A stretch of 64,000 nt of DNA from the NCBI RefSeq assembly GCF_005843885.1, contig NZ_CP040443.1, positions 2,356,001-2,420,000 on the forward strand. Reading direction: 5' to 3'. Below are positions 1-8,864 of this stretch, in pieces; the first letter of the stretch is position 1, and every line of letters begins with the position of its first letter. The translations under genes and the position numbers were made by a program. The notes under the pieces were generated by a model. It was not told where the DNA came from. It saw only the letters and a list, made by a program, of their open reading frames with translations, and did no database searches. Source of the DNA: Escherichia sp. E4742. Its GTDB lineage: Bacteria; Pseudomonadota; Gammaproteobacteria; Enterobacterales; Enterobacteriaceae.

Positions 1-855
1 ACGCGATGTGACCACGTTATTAAACACGGTCAGATTCGGATCGGTTTTATGCAGCGCATCCAGTTCTGGCGTAGTCTCACGCGGATAGCCGTACAGGCTC
101 ATGCGTCCACGCTGGGTCGATTCGCCAATCACCAGCACTAAGGTGCGCGGTTCGTTACCCGATTCGTCTTTGAAATTAGCCAGTGGCGGTAATGCGTTAT
201 TTTCATTCAGCAGCTTCGTCAGTGAGTTCAGTTGTTGACGATACTGATAATAACCGGTCAGAAATTGCCACGGTGCGGCAGGTTCCATGCGAGATGCCAG
301 ATTATCCAACGTTTTCTCAAACGGCTTGTTTTTGATAAACGTATTCATGGCGATCGGGTGCAGAATCAAACCATAAAGCAGGGCAAAAGAGACAACATAA
401 CGCCACGGTTTTGGAATATAGACCGGGCGCAGGCGCGTCCACAGCAAAACTGCCACCGCCGTATAGGCCAGCGCGATAAGCACAATCTTCAGGCTGAAAT
501 ACTGGCTTAAATACTCGCTGGCTTCGTTGGTGTTGGTTTCAAACATCACAAACAGAACGCTCTGCGAGAACTCCTGACCGTAGATGACGTAGTAGCACAA
601 TGCTGCCAGAGAAGCCGCCCACAGCATTACGCCGATTACCGCTGCGATAATCTTAATCCGCTTCGGAAAGAGGAATACCGGGATCAACCACAGCGAACTG
701 AACAGCAGCGAGTCGCGAATGCCGTTGGTGCCGCTGTAGCCGCTGATGTAAATAATGGCCTGTAACAGGGTAGAGAAAAACCAAAAGTAGAGCAGTGCCC
801 AACCCAGGGCTTTCCAGCTAAAAATGGGTTTAGTCTGGACTTCAGTGGAATGCAT
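1..855 (-). CDS. cptA: Lipopolysaccharide phosphoethanolamine transferase CptA/EptC, N-terminal part
   Basis: Partial gene: the 285 N-terminal residues are visible and the rest lies beyond the left edge (the E. coli protein is about 577 residues). It is an inner-membrane enzyme that adds phosphoethanolamine to the LPS core. Several hydrophobic segments lie in residues 15-170 and a periplasmic sulfatase-like domain begins near residue 235. Glu245 in the GEST motif and Thr283 in NVVTS match the metal-binding glutamate and the phosphoenzyme threonine of the EptA family; this assignment is from family knowledge. The start is the ATG whose complement is at 853-855. It lies downstream of ppc on the same strand, as in K-12. 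Confidence 0.9.
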   Translation of the reverse strand, partial: MHSTEVQTKPIFSWKALGWALLYFWFFSTLLQAIIYISGYSGTNGIRDSLLFSSLWLIPVFLFPKRIKIIAAVIGVMLWAASLAALCYYVIYGQEFSQSVLFVMFETNTNEASEYLSQYFSLKIVLIALAYTAVAVLLWTRLRPVYIPKPWRYVVSFALLYGLILHPIAMNTFIKNKPFEKTLDNLASRMEPAAPWQFLTGYYQYRQQLNSLTKLLNENNALPPLANFKDESGNEPRTLVLVIGESTQRGRMSLYGYPRETTPELDALHKTDPNLTVFNNVVTSR

Positions 856-994
856 AGTAAGAACCCGTTTTGGATAATAGCGCCGAATGTAAGGACAAAA
901 CCTTAAGGATATCTGAAGGGATATCCAGAATCTGGGTGAAATGCAGACAGAAATATATTGAAAACGAAGGTGTTAGAACAGAAGTATTTCAGAA

Positions 995-1020
995 AACCCT
1001 CGCGCTATTGCACGAGGGTT
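995..1020 (-). terminator. Rho-independent terminator of ppc
   Basis: An 8-9 bp stem (AACCCTCG paired with CGAGGGTT) lies just after the ppc stop. Read on the minus strand it is followed by TTTTC. Confidence 0.75.
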
Positions 1021-1036
1021 GATAGAGGAAGTGGTG

Positions 1037-3688
1037 TTAGCCAGTATTACGCATACCAGCCGCAATTCCGGCAATAGTGACCATCAACGCTTGTTCGACG
1101 CGGGGATCTGGCTCCTGGCCTTCTTTTTCAGCCTGGCGCGAACGATGCAGCAACTCTGCCTGCAGTACGTTCAGCGGGTCAGTGTATATATTTCGTAGCT
1201 GAATAGACTCGGCAATCCACGGCAGATCCGCCATCAGATGGGAATCGTTGGCAATCGCCAGCACCACTTTGATGTCTTCTTCTTGCAGATTGCGTAGCTC
1301 TTTACCTAACGGCCACAGTGCTTTGTCGACCAGGCGTTGGTCATAGTATTCCGCCAGCCACAGATCTGCTTTGGCGAATACCATTTCCAGCATACCCAGA
1401 CGCGTCGAGAAGAACGGCCAGTCGCGGCACATGGCTTCCAGTTCGCTCTGTTTGCCATCTTCCACCACTTTTTGCAGCGCCGTACCCGCGCCCAGCCAGG
1501 CGGGGAGCATCAGGCGGTTTTGTGTCCAGGCAAAAATCCACGGAATGGCGCGCAGAGACTCGACGCCGCCAGTTGGGCGACGTTTCGCCGGGCGTGAACC
1601 TAACGGCAGTTTACCCAGTTCCTGTTCCGGCGTGGCGGAGCGGAAGTATGGAACAAAGTCTTTGTTTTCACGAACGTAGCCACGGTAGAGATCGCAAGAG
1701 ATGACCGACAGTTCATCCATAATGTGACGCCAGCTCTCTTTCGGCTCCGGCGGTGGCAGCAGGTTAGCTTCCAGAATCGCCCCGGTGTACAGCGACAGGC
1801 TGCTGACGGTGATTTCAGGCAGACCATACTTAAAGCGGATCATCTCGCCCTGTTCGGTCACGCGCAGGCCACCTTTCAGGCTTCCTGGTGGCTGCGAAAG
1901 TAGTGCCGCATGAGCAGGCGCACCGCCGCGACCAATGGAACCGCCACGACCGTGGAACAGCGTCAGTTCAATACCCGCTTTTTCGCAGGTTTTGATTAAC
2001 GCATCCTGTGCCTGATATTGCGCCCAGGAAGCCGCCATCACGCCCGCATCTTTTGCCGAGTCGGAATAGCCAATCATCACCATCTGTTTGCCCTGAATCA
2101 GACCGCGATACCAGTCGATATTCAGCAGTTGAGTCATGACGTCATTGGCGTTGTTCAGGTCATCGAGAGTTTCAAACAGCGGTGCTACCGGCATCGCAAA
2201 TCCAATACCTGCTTCTTTCAGCAGCAGGTGCACGGCCAGTACGTCGGACGGCGTTTTCGCCATCGAGATCACGTAGGCGGCAATTGAACCTTGCGGCGCT
2301 TCGGCAATCACCTGACAGGTATCAAGCACTTCGCGCGTTTCGGCGCTTGGTTGCCAGTTGCGCGGCAGAAGCGGGCGTTTGGAGTTCAGTTCGCGGATCA
2401 GGAACGCCTGTTTGTCGGCCTCTGACCAGCTTTCATAATCGCCGATGCCGAGGTAGCGGGTCAGTTCACCCAGCGCTTCGGTATGGCGGGTGCTCTCCTG
2501 ACGGATATCAATACGCACCAGCGGTACGCCGAAACATTTCACGCGGCGCAGGGTGTCGAGCAGATCGCCGTTGGCAATAATGCCCATGCCACACGCCTGA
2601 AGGGACTGGTAGCAAGCGTAGAGCGGCTCCCACAGTTCTTCGTTCTGCGTCAGCAGACCTTCCGGCTTCGGCTGTTCTTCGCCTTTCAGACGCGCCTCCA
2701 GCCAGGCCTGTGTCGCCATCAGGCGAGAACGCAGGTTTTTCATCAGATAGCGATACGGTTCTGCGGCACCTTCTTCGCCGACCAGCGCCAGCAGTTCTGG
2801 GGTGGCCTCAACCATCGACAGTTCAGAAACCAGAACCTGAATATCTTTCAGGAACAGGTCGGTGGCTTTCCAGCGGCTGAGCAGCAGGACGTGGCGGGTG
2901 ATATCGGCAGTGACGTTCGGGTTGCCGTCGCGATCACCGCCCATCCACGAAGTAAAACGGACTGGAACAAATTCGACGGGCAGTTTGTAGCCGAGGTTCT
3001 CTTCCAGTTGTTCGTTTAGTTCGCGCAGGTAATTCGGTACGCCTTGCCACAGGCTGTTTTCCACTACGGCAAAGCCCCATTTCGCTTCATCAACCGGAGT
3101 TGGGCGCAGCTTACGGATTTCATCAGTATGCCAGGACTGAGCGATCAACTGGCGCAGGCGGCGCATCAGCTGGTGGTGTTCGTAGTCGGCGATATCTTTG
3201 TTATCGAGCTGTTTTAAGCAGGCGTTCACTTCCACCATTTTGTGGATCAGTGTCCGACGGGTAATTTCGGTAGGGTGAGCCGTGAGGACCAGTTCCAGCG
3301 ACAGCGATTCCACTGCTTTTTTGATGGTGTCTTCGCTCAGTTCCGGCTGGTTTTTCAGTTTACGCAGGGTGCGGGCGATCACTTCCGGATTGCTGGCAGC
3401 CTCGCCTTTCGGCGAAATGCTGTGGTATTGCTCGGCGGTGTTGGCCAGGTTCAGGAACTGACTAAACGCACGCGCAACGGGCAGCAGCTCGTCGTTCGAC
3501 AAATTTTGTAAGGTGGTGAGCAACTCCTGGCGGTTAGCATCATTGCCAGCGCGTGAAGATTTGGACAACTTACGGATAGTTTCTACGCGTTCAAGAATGT
3601 GTTCTCCTAACGCATCCTTGATGGTTTCTCCCAGCACTTTGCCGAGCATGCTGACATTACTACGCAATGCGGAATATTGTTCGTTCAT
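1037..3688 (-). CDS. ppc: Phosphoenolpyruvate carboxylase
   Basis: The enzyme carboxylates phosphoenolpyruvate to oxaloacetate, refilling the TCA cycle in the cytosol. The start chosen gives [10 protein letters not shown] and 883 residues, the usual E. coli length. An in-frame ATG 16 codons upstream exists but lacks a ribosome-binding site, while GGGGTAAT stands before the chosen ATG. The LTAHPTE motif (catalytic His) and the glycine-rich [11 protein letters not shown] loop are both present, as is the C-terminal MRNTG. The gene appears monocistronic, with its own terminator. Confidence 0.97.
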   Translation of the reverse strand: MNEQYSALRSNVSMLGKVLGETIKDALGEHILERVETIRKLSKSSRAGNDANRQELLTTLQNLSNDELLPVARAFSQFLNLANTAEQYHSISPKGEAASNPEVIARTLRKLKNQPELSEDTIKKAVESLSLELVLTAHPTEITRRTLIHKMVEVNACLKQLDNKDIADYEHHQLMRRLRQLIAQSWHTDEIRKLRPTPVDEAKWGFAVVENSLWQGVPNYLRELNEQLEENLGYKLPVEFVPVRFTSWMGGDRDGNPNVTADITRHVLLLSRWKATDLFLKDIQVLVSELSMVEATPELLALVGEEGAAEPYRYLMKNLRSRLMATQAWLEARLKGEEQPKPEGLLTQNEELWEPLYACYQSLQACGMGIIANGDLLDTLRRVKCFGVPLVRIDIRQESTRHTEALGELTRYLGIGDYESWSEADKQAFLIRELNSKRPLLPRNWQPSAETREVLDTCQVIAEAPQGSIAAYVISMAKTPSDVLAVHLLLKEAGIGFAMPVAPLFETLDDLNNANDVMTQLLNIDWYRGLIQGKQMVMIGYSDSAKDAGVMAASWAQYQAQDALIKTCEKAGIELTLFHGRGGSIGRGGAPAHAALLSQPPGSLKGGLRVTEQGEMIRFKYGLPEITVSSLSLYTGAILEANLLPPPEPKESWRHIMDELSVISCDLYRGYVRENKDFVPYFRSATPEQELGKLPLGSRPAKRRPTGGVESLRAIPWIFAWTQNRLMLPAWLGAGTALQKVVEDGKQSELEAMCRDWPFFSTRLGMLEMVFAKADLWLAEYYDQRLVDKALWPLGKELRNLQEEDIKVVLAIANDSHLMADLPWIAESIQLRNIYTDPLNVLQAELLHRSRQAEKEGQEPDPRVEQALMVTIAGIAAGMRNTG

Positions 3689-4021
3689 ATTACCCCAGAC
3701 ACCCCATCTTATTGTTTGAAGCCCGGTATCCTTCACGTCGCATTGGCGCGAATATGCTCGGGCTTTGCTTTTCGTCGTCTTTTATAAAGCCACGTAAAAG
3801 CGGTGACGTCAAATGCTGCGAAATCGCTTCAGCAAACGAATAAATAGCAGGAATTTACGCCATTAAATTCACGACGTTTTAAATAAGCGTAACTTATGGG
3901 AATGTTAAAAAATCGCCATACATAACACCAAAGGTGTAGGTCGGATAAGATGCGCAAGCATCGCATCCGACATTATTTGTGGCACCGGAGTTTGGCAACA
4001 GTGCCGGATGCGGCGTACGTT
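3689..4021. other. ppc-argE intergenic region
   Basis: About 330 bases without a gene. The ppc side is AT-rich and should hold the ppc promoter (not located with confidence). The argE side holds a REP pair, listed separately. Confidence 0.6.
3936..4020. repeat. REP/BIME palindromic units
   Basis: Two palindromic units in an extragenic position after argE. The first has GTCGGAT and ATCCGAC arms (3939-3970); the second contains GCCGGATGCGGCGTA (4002-4017). These are typical enterobacterial REP sequences at an operon 3' end. Confidence 0.85.
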
Positions 4022-5173
4022 TTAATGCCAGCAAAAATGGTGAATTACCTGGGTAATCAACTCACGGGTGGGTTTAATAAACCGCGTCTCCAGATATTCA
4101 TCAGGCTGATGAGCTTGATTGATGGAGCCCGGACCGAGCACCAGCGTCGGGCATAACGTTTGTATAAACGGCGCTTCGGTACAGTAGTTAACCACTTCGG
4201 TCTTTGCTCCGAGCAACTTCTCAACCACTTCAACCAGTTGATGATTTGGCGGGCATTCATAGCCTGGGATCGGTGGGTGTAACTCTTCGACCGTCAGACG
4301 ACCCGGCCAGCGTTCGCTCACCGGAGCCAGCGCGTCGTTGAGCAAACCATTAAGTTCGTTGAGCGTCATGCCCGGCAGCGGGCGAATATCCATATGCAAC
4401 TCACAGCAGGCGCAAATTCGGTTAGAGGCGTCGCCACCGTGAATATGCCCGAGGTTGAGCGTGGGGTATGGCACGGTAAACGCTTCGTAGTGATAACGTT
4501 CTTTCAGGTTATCGCGTAATTGCAAAATATGGCCGATGGCGTCGTGCATCAGTTCGATAGCGTTAACCCCGCGCGACGGATCGCTGGAGTGGCCCGACTG
4601 ACCCATAATTCGAATGGCATTTGAGATGTGGCCTTTATGCGCGCGTACTGGTTGCAGCGACGTCGGTTCGCCAATGATGGCGCAATCCGGTCGCAGGGAG
4701 GTGGTTTCGGCAAAATAACGCGCTCCCGCCATGCTGGTTTCTTCATCGGCAGTCGCCAGAATGTAGAGCGGTTTTTTCAGTTTAGTGACGTCGACATCGC
4801 GTAGCGCATCGAGGATAAACGCAAAGAAGCCTTTCATGTCGGCAGTGCCTAAGCCGTAAAGCTTGCCGTCATGCTCCGTCAGCGTAAACGGATCACGCGT
4901 CCAACGACCATCATCAAACGGCACCGTATCGGTATGACCCGCCAGCAGCAAGCCGCCAGCACCCTGTCCGGTACTTGCCAGCATATTAAATTTGTTGCGG
5001 GTTCCTGGTACGGGCTGCACTTCCACATTGAAGCCCAAATCTTTAAACCAGTCCGCCAACAGAGTGATTAAATCTGCATTGCTTTGATCGAGTGCCTCTT
5101 CCGTGGCGCTTATTGAAGGTGTGGCAATCAGAGCACGGTAAATCTCGATAAATGGCGGTAATTTGTTTTTCAT
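4022..5173 (-). CDS. argE: N-acetylornithine deacetylase
   Basis: The enzyme hydrolyses N2-acetylornithine to ornithine and acetate in arginine synthesis. It is 383 residues, full length for E. coli, and belongs to the metallopeptidase M20 family. Metal-site motifs are visible: [23 protein letters not shown] and IGEPT. In K-12 argE is transcribed divergently from argCBH out of a shared ArgR-controlled region. Here an IS200/IS605-like element begins at the base next to the ATG. The Shine-Dalgarno GGAGG (revcomp of 5179-5183) therefore comes from the element, and the native promoters are 1.7 kb away. The coding sequence itself is intact. Confidence 0.96.
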   Translation of the reverse strand: MKNKLPPFIEIYRALIATPSISATEEALDQSNADLITLLADWFKDLGFNVEVQPVPGTRNKFNMLASTGQGAGGLLLAGHTDTVPFDDGRWTRDPFTLTEHDGKLYGLGTADMKGFFAFILDALRDVDVTKLKKPLYILATADEETSMAGARYFAETTSLRPDCAIIGEPTSLQPVRAHKGHISNAIRIMGQSGHSSDPSRGVNAIELMHDAIGHILQLRDNLKERYHYEAFTVPYPTLNLGHIHGGDASNRICACCELHMDIRPLPGMTLNELNGLLNDALAPVSERWPGRLTVEELHPPIPGYECPPNHQLVEVVEKLLGAKTEVVNYCTEAPFIQTLCPTLVLGPGSINQAHQPDEYLETRFIKPTRELITQVIHHFCWH

Positions 5174-5192
5174 AGAGCCTCCGCAAGGAAAT

Positions 5193-5210
5193 CCTCGACT
5201 TGAGTCGAGG
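5193..5210 (+). repeat. Left-end hairpin of the IS200/IS605-like element
   Basis: Perfect 8-bp stem CCTCGACT / AGTCGAGG with a 2-base loop, the kind of subterminal palindrome bound by Y1 transposases. A second hairpin, TTGCGC-GAA-GCGCAA, follows at 5217-5231. Both fall in the new 5' leader of argE. Confidence 0.75.
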
Positions 5211-5256
5211 GAGGGATTGCGCGAAGCGCAACATGTAATGCATATCCAAATGCATA

Positions 5257-5669
5257 GTTAATATTTTTAAGAAAAGAAATTGCGTCTATCAAACGGCATA
5301 TCATGTGATGTAGTGCCCCAAATATCGACATGATATTCTTGTGGGAGCTATAGCTAGTGCCGAGTCCAAAAAACGCTGAACAAACTTTGCGCAGAGTGGG
5401 ACTGTGCGGTTATATCCAAAGCGTTCCGGCCAGACCATTACCATCTGTTTGTCAGCTTTCCGCATGTAATAGTAATAGCCAATGCCGTTAAGGTTTTGAA
5501 ATGGGGAACAGCACGTTGGCTGTTTCAGCTTTTTCGACCAATAAAAAAACGGTTTTGGGGTGGGTATTTGGGGGCCGCTTCGTATTATGTGGGTACAGCA
5601 GTCAATGTTAGCCCCAGGACAATATAGCGTTATATTGAGCGTTCCGGACATGTAAACAAAAGGCGGTAA
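5257..5669 (+). pseudogene. tnpA: Y1 (HUH) transposase TnpA, degraded
   Basis: Reading the plus strand recovers a TnpA-like protein only if three lesions are ignored. The segment IFKKRNCVYQTAYHVM is followed by TAG at 5311-5313, where family members have a Trp before CPKYRHDIL. A frameshift lies near the A-run at 5368-5373; the frame then continues through CAVISKAFRPDHYHLF (the HUH His pair at DHYH) and KKRFWGG, ASYYVGTAVNVS. A second TAG (5625-5627) lies just before RYIE, the helix expected to carry the catalytic Tyr. The remnant ends at TAA 5667-5669, three bases before tnpB. No in-frame ATG is seen at its start. It cannot encode a working transposase. Confidence 0.8.
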
Positions 5670-5672
5670 ACG

Positions 5673-6806
5673 ATGCTGCGGACAGCGTGCATACGACTGG
5701 ATGTGAAGGCAGAACAAAGTAAACAACTCTCCGTCCTGCGAGAAGTGTATGCTGATGCCTGTAACCGTCTTGTGTCTGTTGTATGTGAACATCGAATCTG
5801 GAACCGGGTTGGGCTGCACAATATGGTTTACCGTGATTTGCGTGAACATACCCCTCTTGGAAGCCAGATGTGCTGCAACGTTATTTTTTCTGTTTGTAAA
5901 GCCTATAAATCTCAGAAAGAACGGGGGCACATACATAAAGCGAAAGCTGTGCCGACGATTCGCTTCAACGGTACCAGTGTTCACTTCGATAAAAAGACGT
6001 ACAGTCTGCGCGATAATAGCCTGTCTCTTTACACGCTCAATGGGCGGATACGTGTTCCAATGATCATCGGCGAACATCAGCAACGAATGTTGTCGTCCGG
6101 TCACCCCAAAGAGGCAGAGCTTGTCTTCCGTAAAGGTCTCTGGTTCTTCAATCTTGTTGTTGAAATAATAGATACAACAATGGTTGTTTCTGAGAAAACG
6201 ATGGGCGTTGATATGGGAGAAAACAACCTTGCCGCCCACAGTCTGGGTAAGCTGTTTGGTGGTGAACAACTTCGTGACGAAAGAGATCGTCACCTTGCCC
6301 TCCGTCGTCGTCTCCAATCCAATGGCAGCCAAAGTGCAAAACAGAAGCTGAGGCAGGTCTCCGGTAAAGAGATGAGACGGGTAAAACAAACCAACCACGA
6401 AACGAGTAAAGTTATCGTTGCTGCTGCCGCTGAAGCGGGTATTGGCACAATTATACTGGAAGATTTGACTCATATTCGTGACCGGATAAAAGCTGGTAAA
6501 CGGGTCCGTTCCCGCCTGCGCCGCTGGGCATGGCGTCAGCTTCAGACGTTTATCGAATATAAAGCCCGTGCGGTCGGAATAATGGTTAAATATGTTAACC
6601 CTGCTTACAGCAGTCAGAGTTGCTCGTGCTGCGGCTGTCTGGGTAAACGACATAAGCATCGTTTCGAATGTCCTCACTGTGGTTTCCGTGCGCACAGCGA
6701 CTTGAATGCAAGTCGAAATCTGGCATGGATTGGTGAAACAGCCGTTTTGCCAAGGGCGTCTGTAAATACGCCTGATGTTGGGAGCCCATCACTGGCTCCA
6801 CAATAA
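5673..6806 (+). CDS. tnpB: TnpB RNA-guided nuclease (IS200/IS605 accessory protein)
   Basis: A 377-residue protein with the OrfB/TnpB architecture: helical N-terminal part, split RuvC-like nuclease and C-terminal zinc ribbon. The three RuvC acidic residues appear intact: Asp180 (GVDMGENN), Glu263 (IILEDL) and Asp343 (AHSDLNASRN). The zinc ribbon has C317-x2-C320 and C333-x2-C336. In the family, TnpB cuts DNA next to a short motif, guided by an RNA made from the element's right end. The Shine-Dalgarno-like AGGCGG precedes the ATG by 6 bases and overlaps the tnpA remnant's stop. The gene is open despite the dead tnpA. Activity is inferred, not shown. Confidence 0.9.
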   Translation: MLRTACIRLDVKAEQSKQLSVLREVYADACNRLVSVVCEHRIWNRVGLHNMVYRDLREHTPLGSQMCCNVIFSVCKAYKSQKERGHIHKAKAVPTIRFNGTSVHFDKKTYSLRDNSLSLYTLNGRIRVPMIIGEHQQRMLSSGHPKEAELVFRKGLWFFNLVVEIIDTTMVVSEKTMGVDMGENNLAAHSLGKLFGGEQLRDERDRHLALRRRLQSNGSQSAKQKLRQVSGKEMRRVKQTNHETSKVIVAAAAEAGIGTIILEDLTHIRDRIKAGKRVRSRLRRWAWRQLQTFIEYKARAVGIMVKYVNPAYSSQSCSCCGCLGKRHKHRFECPHCGFRAHSDLNASRNLAWIGETAVLPRASVNTPDVGSPSLAPQ

Positions 6807-6882
6807 GCCTCGTCGGTGTCGTCGCAGTTTAAAGTCTGCGACTTCAGTTGCGGATTATTTACTGTTGACACACCTCTGGTCA
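6700..6882 (+). ncRNA. Candidate right-end guide RNA (omegaRNA/reRNA) of TnpB
   Basis: In characterised IS200/IS605 TnpB systems the guide RNA covers the tnpB 3' end and the right end, and its guide is the first 16-20 bases of flanking DNA. Here that predicts a scaffold ending at about 6862 with the hairpin GTCGCAG/CTGCGAC at 6821-6842. The guide would begin TGTTGACACACCTCTGG, which is the argC promoter. The limits are approximate and purely by analogy. Confidence 0.4.
6821..6842 (+). repeat. Right-end hairpin of the IS200/IS605-like element
   Basis: Perfect 7-bp stem GTCGCAG / CTGCGAC with an 8-base loop, 15 bases after the tnpB stop and about 20 bases before the inferred right boundary. 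Confidence 0.75.
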
Positions 6883-6927
6883 TGATAGTATCAATATTCA
6901 TGCAGTATTTGTGAATAAAAATACACT
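6865..6927. promoter_or_regulatory. argCBH promoter and ArgR boxes of the bipolar argE/argCBH operator
   Basis: A -35 hexamer TTGACA (6865-6870) and -10 TATCAA (6889-6894, 18-bp spacer) face argC. They overlap two ARG-box-like palindromes, TATCAATATTCATGCAGT (6889-6906) and TTTGTGAATAAAAATACA (6908-6925). These are the known ArgR targets that repress both argCBH and divergent argE with arginine. The element ends two bases before the -35, so the core promoter survives but its upstream DNA is replaced. The divergent argE promoters should lie in the same stretch and now read through tnpB in antisense. Confidence 0.8.
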
Positions 6928-7015
6928 AACGTTGAGCGTAATAAAACCCACCAGCCGTAAGGTGAATGTTTTACGTTTAACCTGGCAACCAGACATAAGA
7001 AGGTGAATAGCCCCG

Positions 7016-8020
7016 ATGTTGAATACGCTGATTGTGGGTGCCAGCGGCTACGCTGGCGCAGAGCTAGTGACCTATGTAAATCGCCATCCGCATATGAACA
7101 TAACCGCTTTGACTGTTTCAGCGCAAAGCAATGATGCGGGAAAGTTAATCTCCGATTTGCATCCGCAGCTAAAAGGCATCGTTGATCTGCCGTTGCAGCC
7201 GATGTCGGATATCAGCGAGTTTAGCCCAGGGGTGGACGTGGTGTTTCTTGCCACTGCCCATGAAGTTAGCCACGATTTAGCGCCGCAATTTCTTGAAGCG
7301 GGCTGTGTGGTGTTCGACCTTTCCGGCGCGTTTCGCGTTAATGACGCCGCCTTCTATGAAAAATATTACGGCTTTACCCATCAATATCCGGAATTGCTGG
7401 AACAAGCCGCTTATGGCCTGGCGGAGTGGTGCGGCAATAAATTAAAAGAAGCGAACTTGATTGCGGTGCCGGGCTGTTATCCGACGGCGGCACAGCTGGC
7501 GCTGAAACCGTTGATTGATGCCGATCTTCTCGACCTCAGTCAGTGGCCTGTGATTAACGCCACCAGCGGCGTGAGCGGAGCAGGGCGTAAAGCGGCAATT
7601 TCAAATAGCTTTTGTGAAGTGAGCCTGCAACCGTATGGCGTCTTTACCCATCGCCACCAGCCGGAGATCGCTACGCATCTCGGTGCTGACGTCATCTTCA
7701 TCCCGCATCTGGGCAATTTCCCGCGTGGCATTCTCGAAACCATTACTTGCCGCCTGAAGCCTGGCGTGAACCAGGCACAAGTCGCGCAAGCGTTACAGCA
7801 GGCGTATGCGCATAAACCGTTGGTGCGGTTATATGACAAAGGCGTTCCGGCGCTGAAAAATGTCGTCGGGCTGCCGTTTTGCGATATCGGATTTGCCGTT
7901 CAGGGCGAGCATCTGATTATTGTGGCGACCGAAGATAACTTACTGAAAGGCGCGGCGGCACAGGCAATCCAGTGTGCCAATATTCGTTTCGGCTATGCGG
8001 AAACGCAGTCTCTTATTTAA
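7016..8020 (+). CDS. argC: N-acetyl-gamma-glutamyl-phosphate reductase
   Basis: Third step of arginine synthesis: NADPH-dependent reduction of N-acetylglutamyl phosphate to the semialdehyde. It has 334 residues, full length. The N-terminal nucleotide-binding motif [10 protein letters not shown] and the catalytic Cys in VPGCYPTA are present. The start is ATG, preceded by AGAAGGTGAATAGCCCCG. It is the first gene of argCBH, controlled by the ArgR boxes upstream. Confidence 0.97.
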   Translation: MLNTLIVGASGYAGAELVTYVNRHPHMNITALTVSAQSNDAGKLISDLHPQLKGIVDLPLQPMSDISEFSPGVDVVFLATAHEVSHDLAPQFLEAGCVVFDLSGAFRVNDAAFYEKYYGFTHQYPELLEQAAYGLAEWCGNKLKEANLIAVPGCYPTAAQLALKPLIDADLLDLSQWPVINATSGVSGAGRKAAISNSFCEVSLQPYGVFTHRHQPEIATHLGADVIFIPHLGNFPRGILETITCRLKPGVNQAQVAQALQQAYAHKPLVRLYDKGVPALKNVVGLPFCDIGFAVQGEHLIIVATEDNLLKGAAAQAIQCANIRFGYAETQSLI

Positions 8021-8027
8021 GGGTGCA

Positions 8028-8804
8028 ATGATGAATCCATTAATTATCAAGCTGGGCGGCGTACTGCTGGATAGCGAAGAGGCGCTGGAACGGCTGTTCA
8101 GCGCACTGGTGAAATATCGTGAGTCACATCAGCGTCCGCTGGTGATTGTCCACGGCGGCGGCTGCGTGGTGGATGAGCTGATGAAAGGGCTGAATCTGCC
8201 GGTGAAAAAGAAAAACGGCCTGCGGGTGACGCCTGCGGATCAGATAGACATTATCACCGGAGCGCTGGCGGGAACGGCAAATAAAACTCTGCTGGCATGG
8301 GCGAAGAAACATCAGATTGCGGCCGTAGGTTTGTTTCTCGGTGACGGCGACAGCGTCAAAGTGACCCAGCTTGATGAAGAGTTAGGCCATGTTGGACTGG
8401 CGCAGCCAGGTTCGCCTAAGCTTATCAATACGTTGCTGGAAAACGGTTATCTGCCGGTGGTCAGTTCCATTGGTGTTACGGACGAAGGGCAACTGATGAA
8501 CGTCAATGCTGACCAGGCGGCGACGGCGCTGGCGGCAACGCTGGGTGCGGATCTGATTTTGCTCTCCGACGTCAGCGGCATTCTCGACGGTAAAGGGCAA
8601 CGTATTGCCGAAATGACCGCCGCGAAAGCGGAACAACTGATTGAGCAGGGCATTATTACCGACGGCATGATTGTAAAAGTGAACGCGGCGCTGGATGCTG
8701 CGCGCACGTTGGGCCGTCCGGTAGATATCGCCTCCTGGCGTCATGCGGAACAGCTTCCGGCACTGTTTAACGGTATGCCGATGGGTACGCGGATTTTAGC
8801 TTAA
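8028..8804 (+). CDS. argB: Acetylglutamate kinase
   Basis: Phosphorylates N-acetylglutamate with ATP, the second step of arginine synthesis. It belongs to the amino acid kinase family: IIKLGG at the N-terminus, VHGGG and VNADQAA motifs. The ATG at 8028 gives 258 residues ([11 protein letters not shown]), the E. coli length; a longer reading frame starts inside argC and was rejected. Seven bases separate it from the argC stop, indicating co-transcription. Confidence 0.97.
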   Translation: MMNPLIIKLGGVLLDSEEALERLFSALVKYRESHQRPLVIVHGGGCVVDELMKGLNLPVKKKNGLRVTPADQIDIITGALAGTANKTLLAWAKKHQIAAVGLFLGDGDSVKVTQLDEELGHVGLAQPGSPKLINTLLENGYLPVVSSIGVTDEGQLMNVNADQAATALAATLGADLILLSDVSGILDGKGQRIAEMTAAKAEQLIEQGIITDGMIVKVNAALDAARTLGRPVDIASWRHAEQLPALFNGMPMGTRILA

Positions 8805-8864
8805 GTTTTGTTGGCCGGAGGCGCAGCTTTCCGGCATTGAATTTCAAAATAAGGAAACAGAGTT

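Larger units (their letters stand above)
5174..6862 (+). mobile_element. IS200/IS605-family element, tnpA decayed, tnpB intact
   Basis: About 1,689 bases lie between the argE start codon and the argC promoter. The order is left-end hairpin, tnpA remnant, tnpB, right-end hairpin, all on the plus strand. There are no terminal inverted repeats and no obvious target duplication, as expected for this family. The left hairpin (5193-5210) starts 19 bases from the left boundary and the right hairpin (6821-6842) ends 20 bases from the right boundary, which supports the inferred ends. From memory, the K-12 sequence reads CAT directly followed by TGTTGACACACC, which matches removal of exactly this segment. 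The base-precise ends are inferred. No named IS is assigned. Confidence 0.8.

Noticed and set aside
1318..1704. Plus-strand open frames within ppc
   Set aside because: Antisense to a conserved full-length gene, with no domain or start support.
5301..6695. 464-codon open frame antisense to tnpB and the tnpA remnant
   Set aside because: No recognisable domain and no supporting start signal; it is the complement of tnpB codons, whose RuvC and zinc motifs define the real frame.
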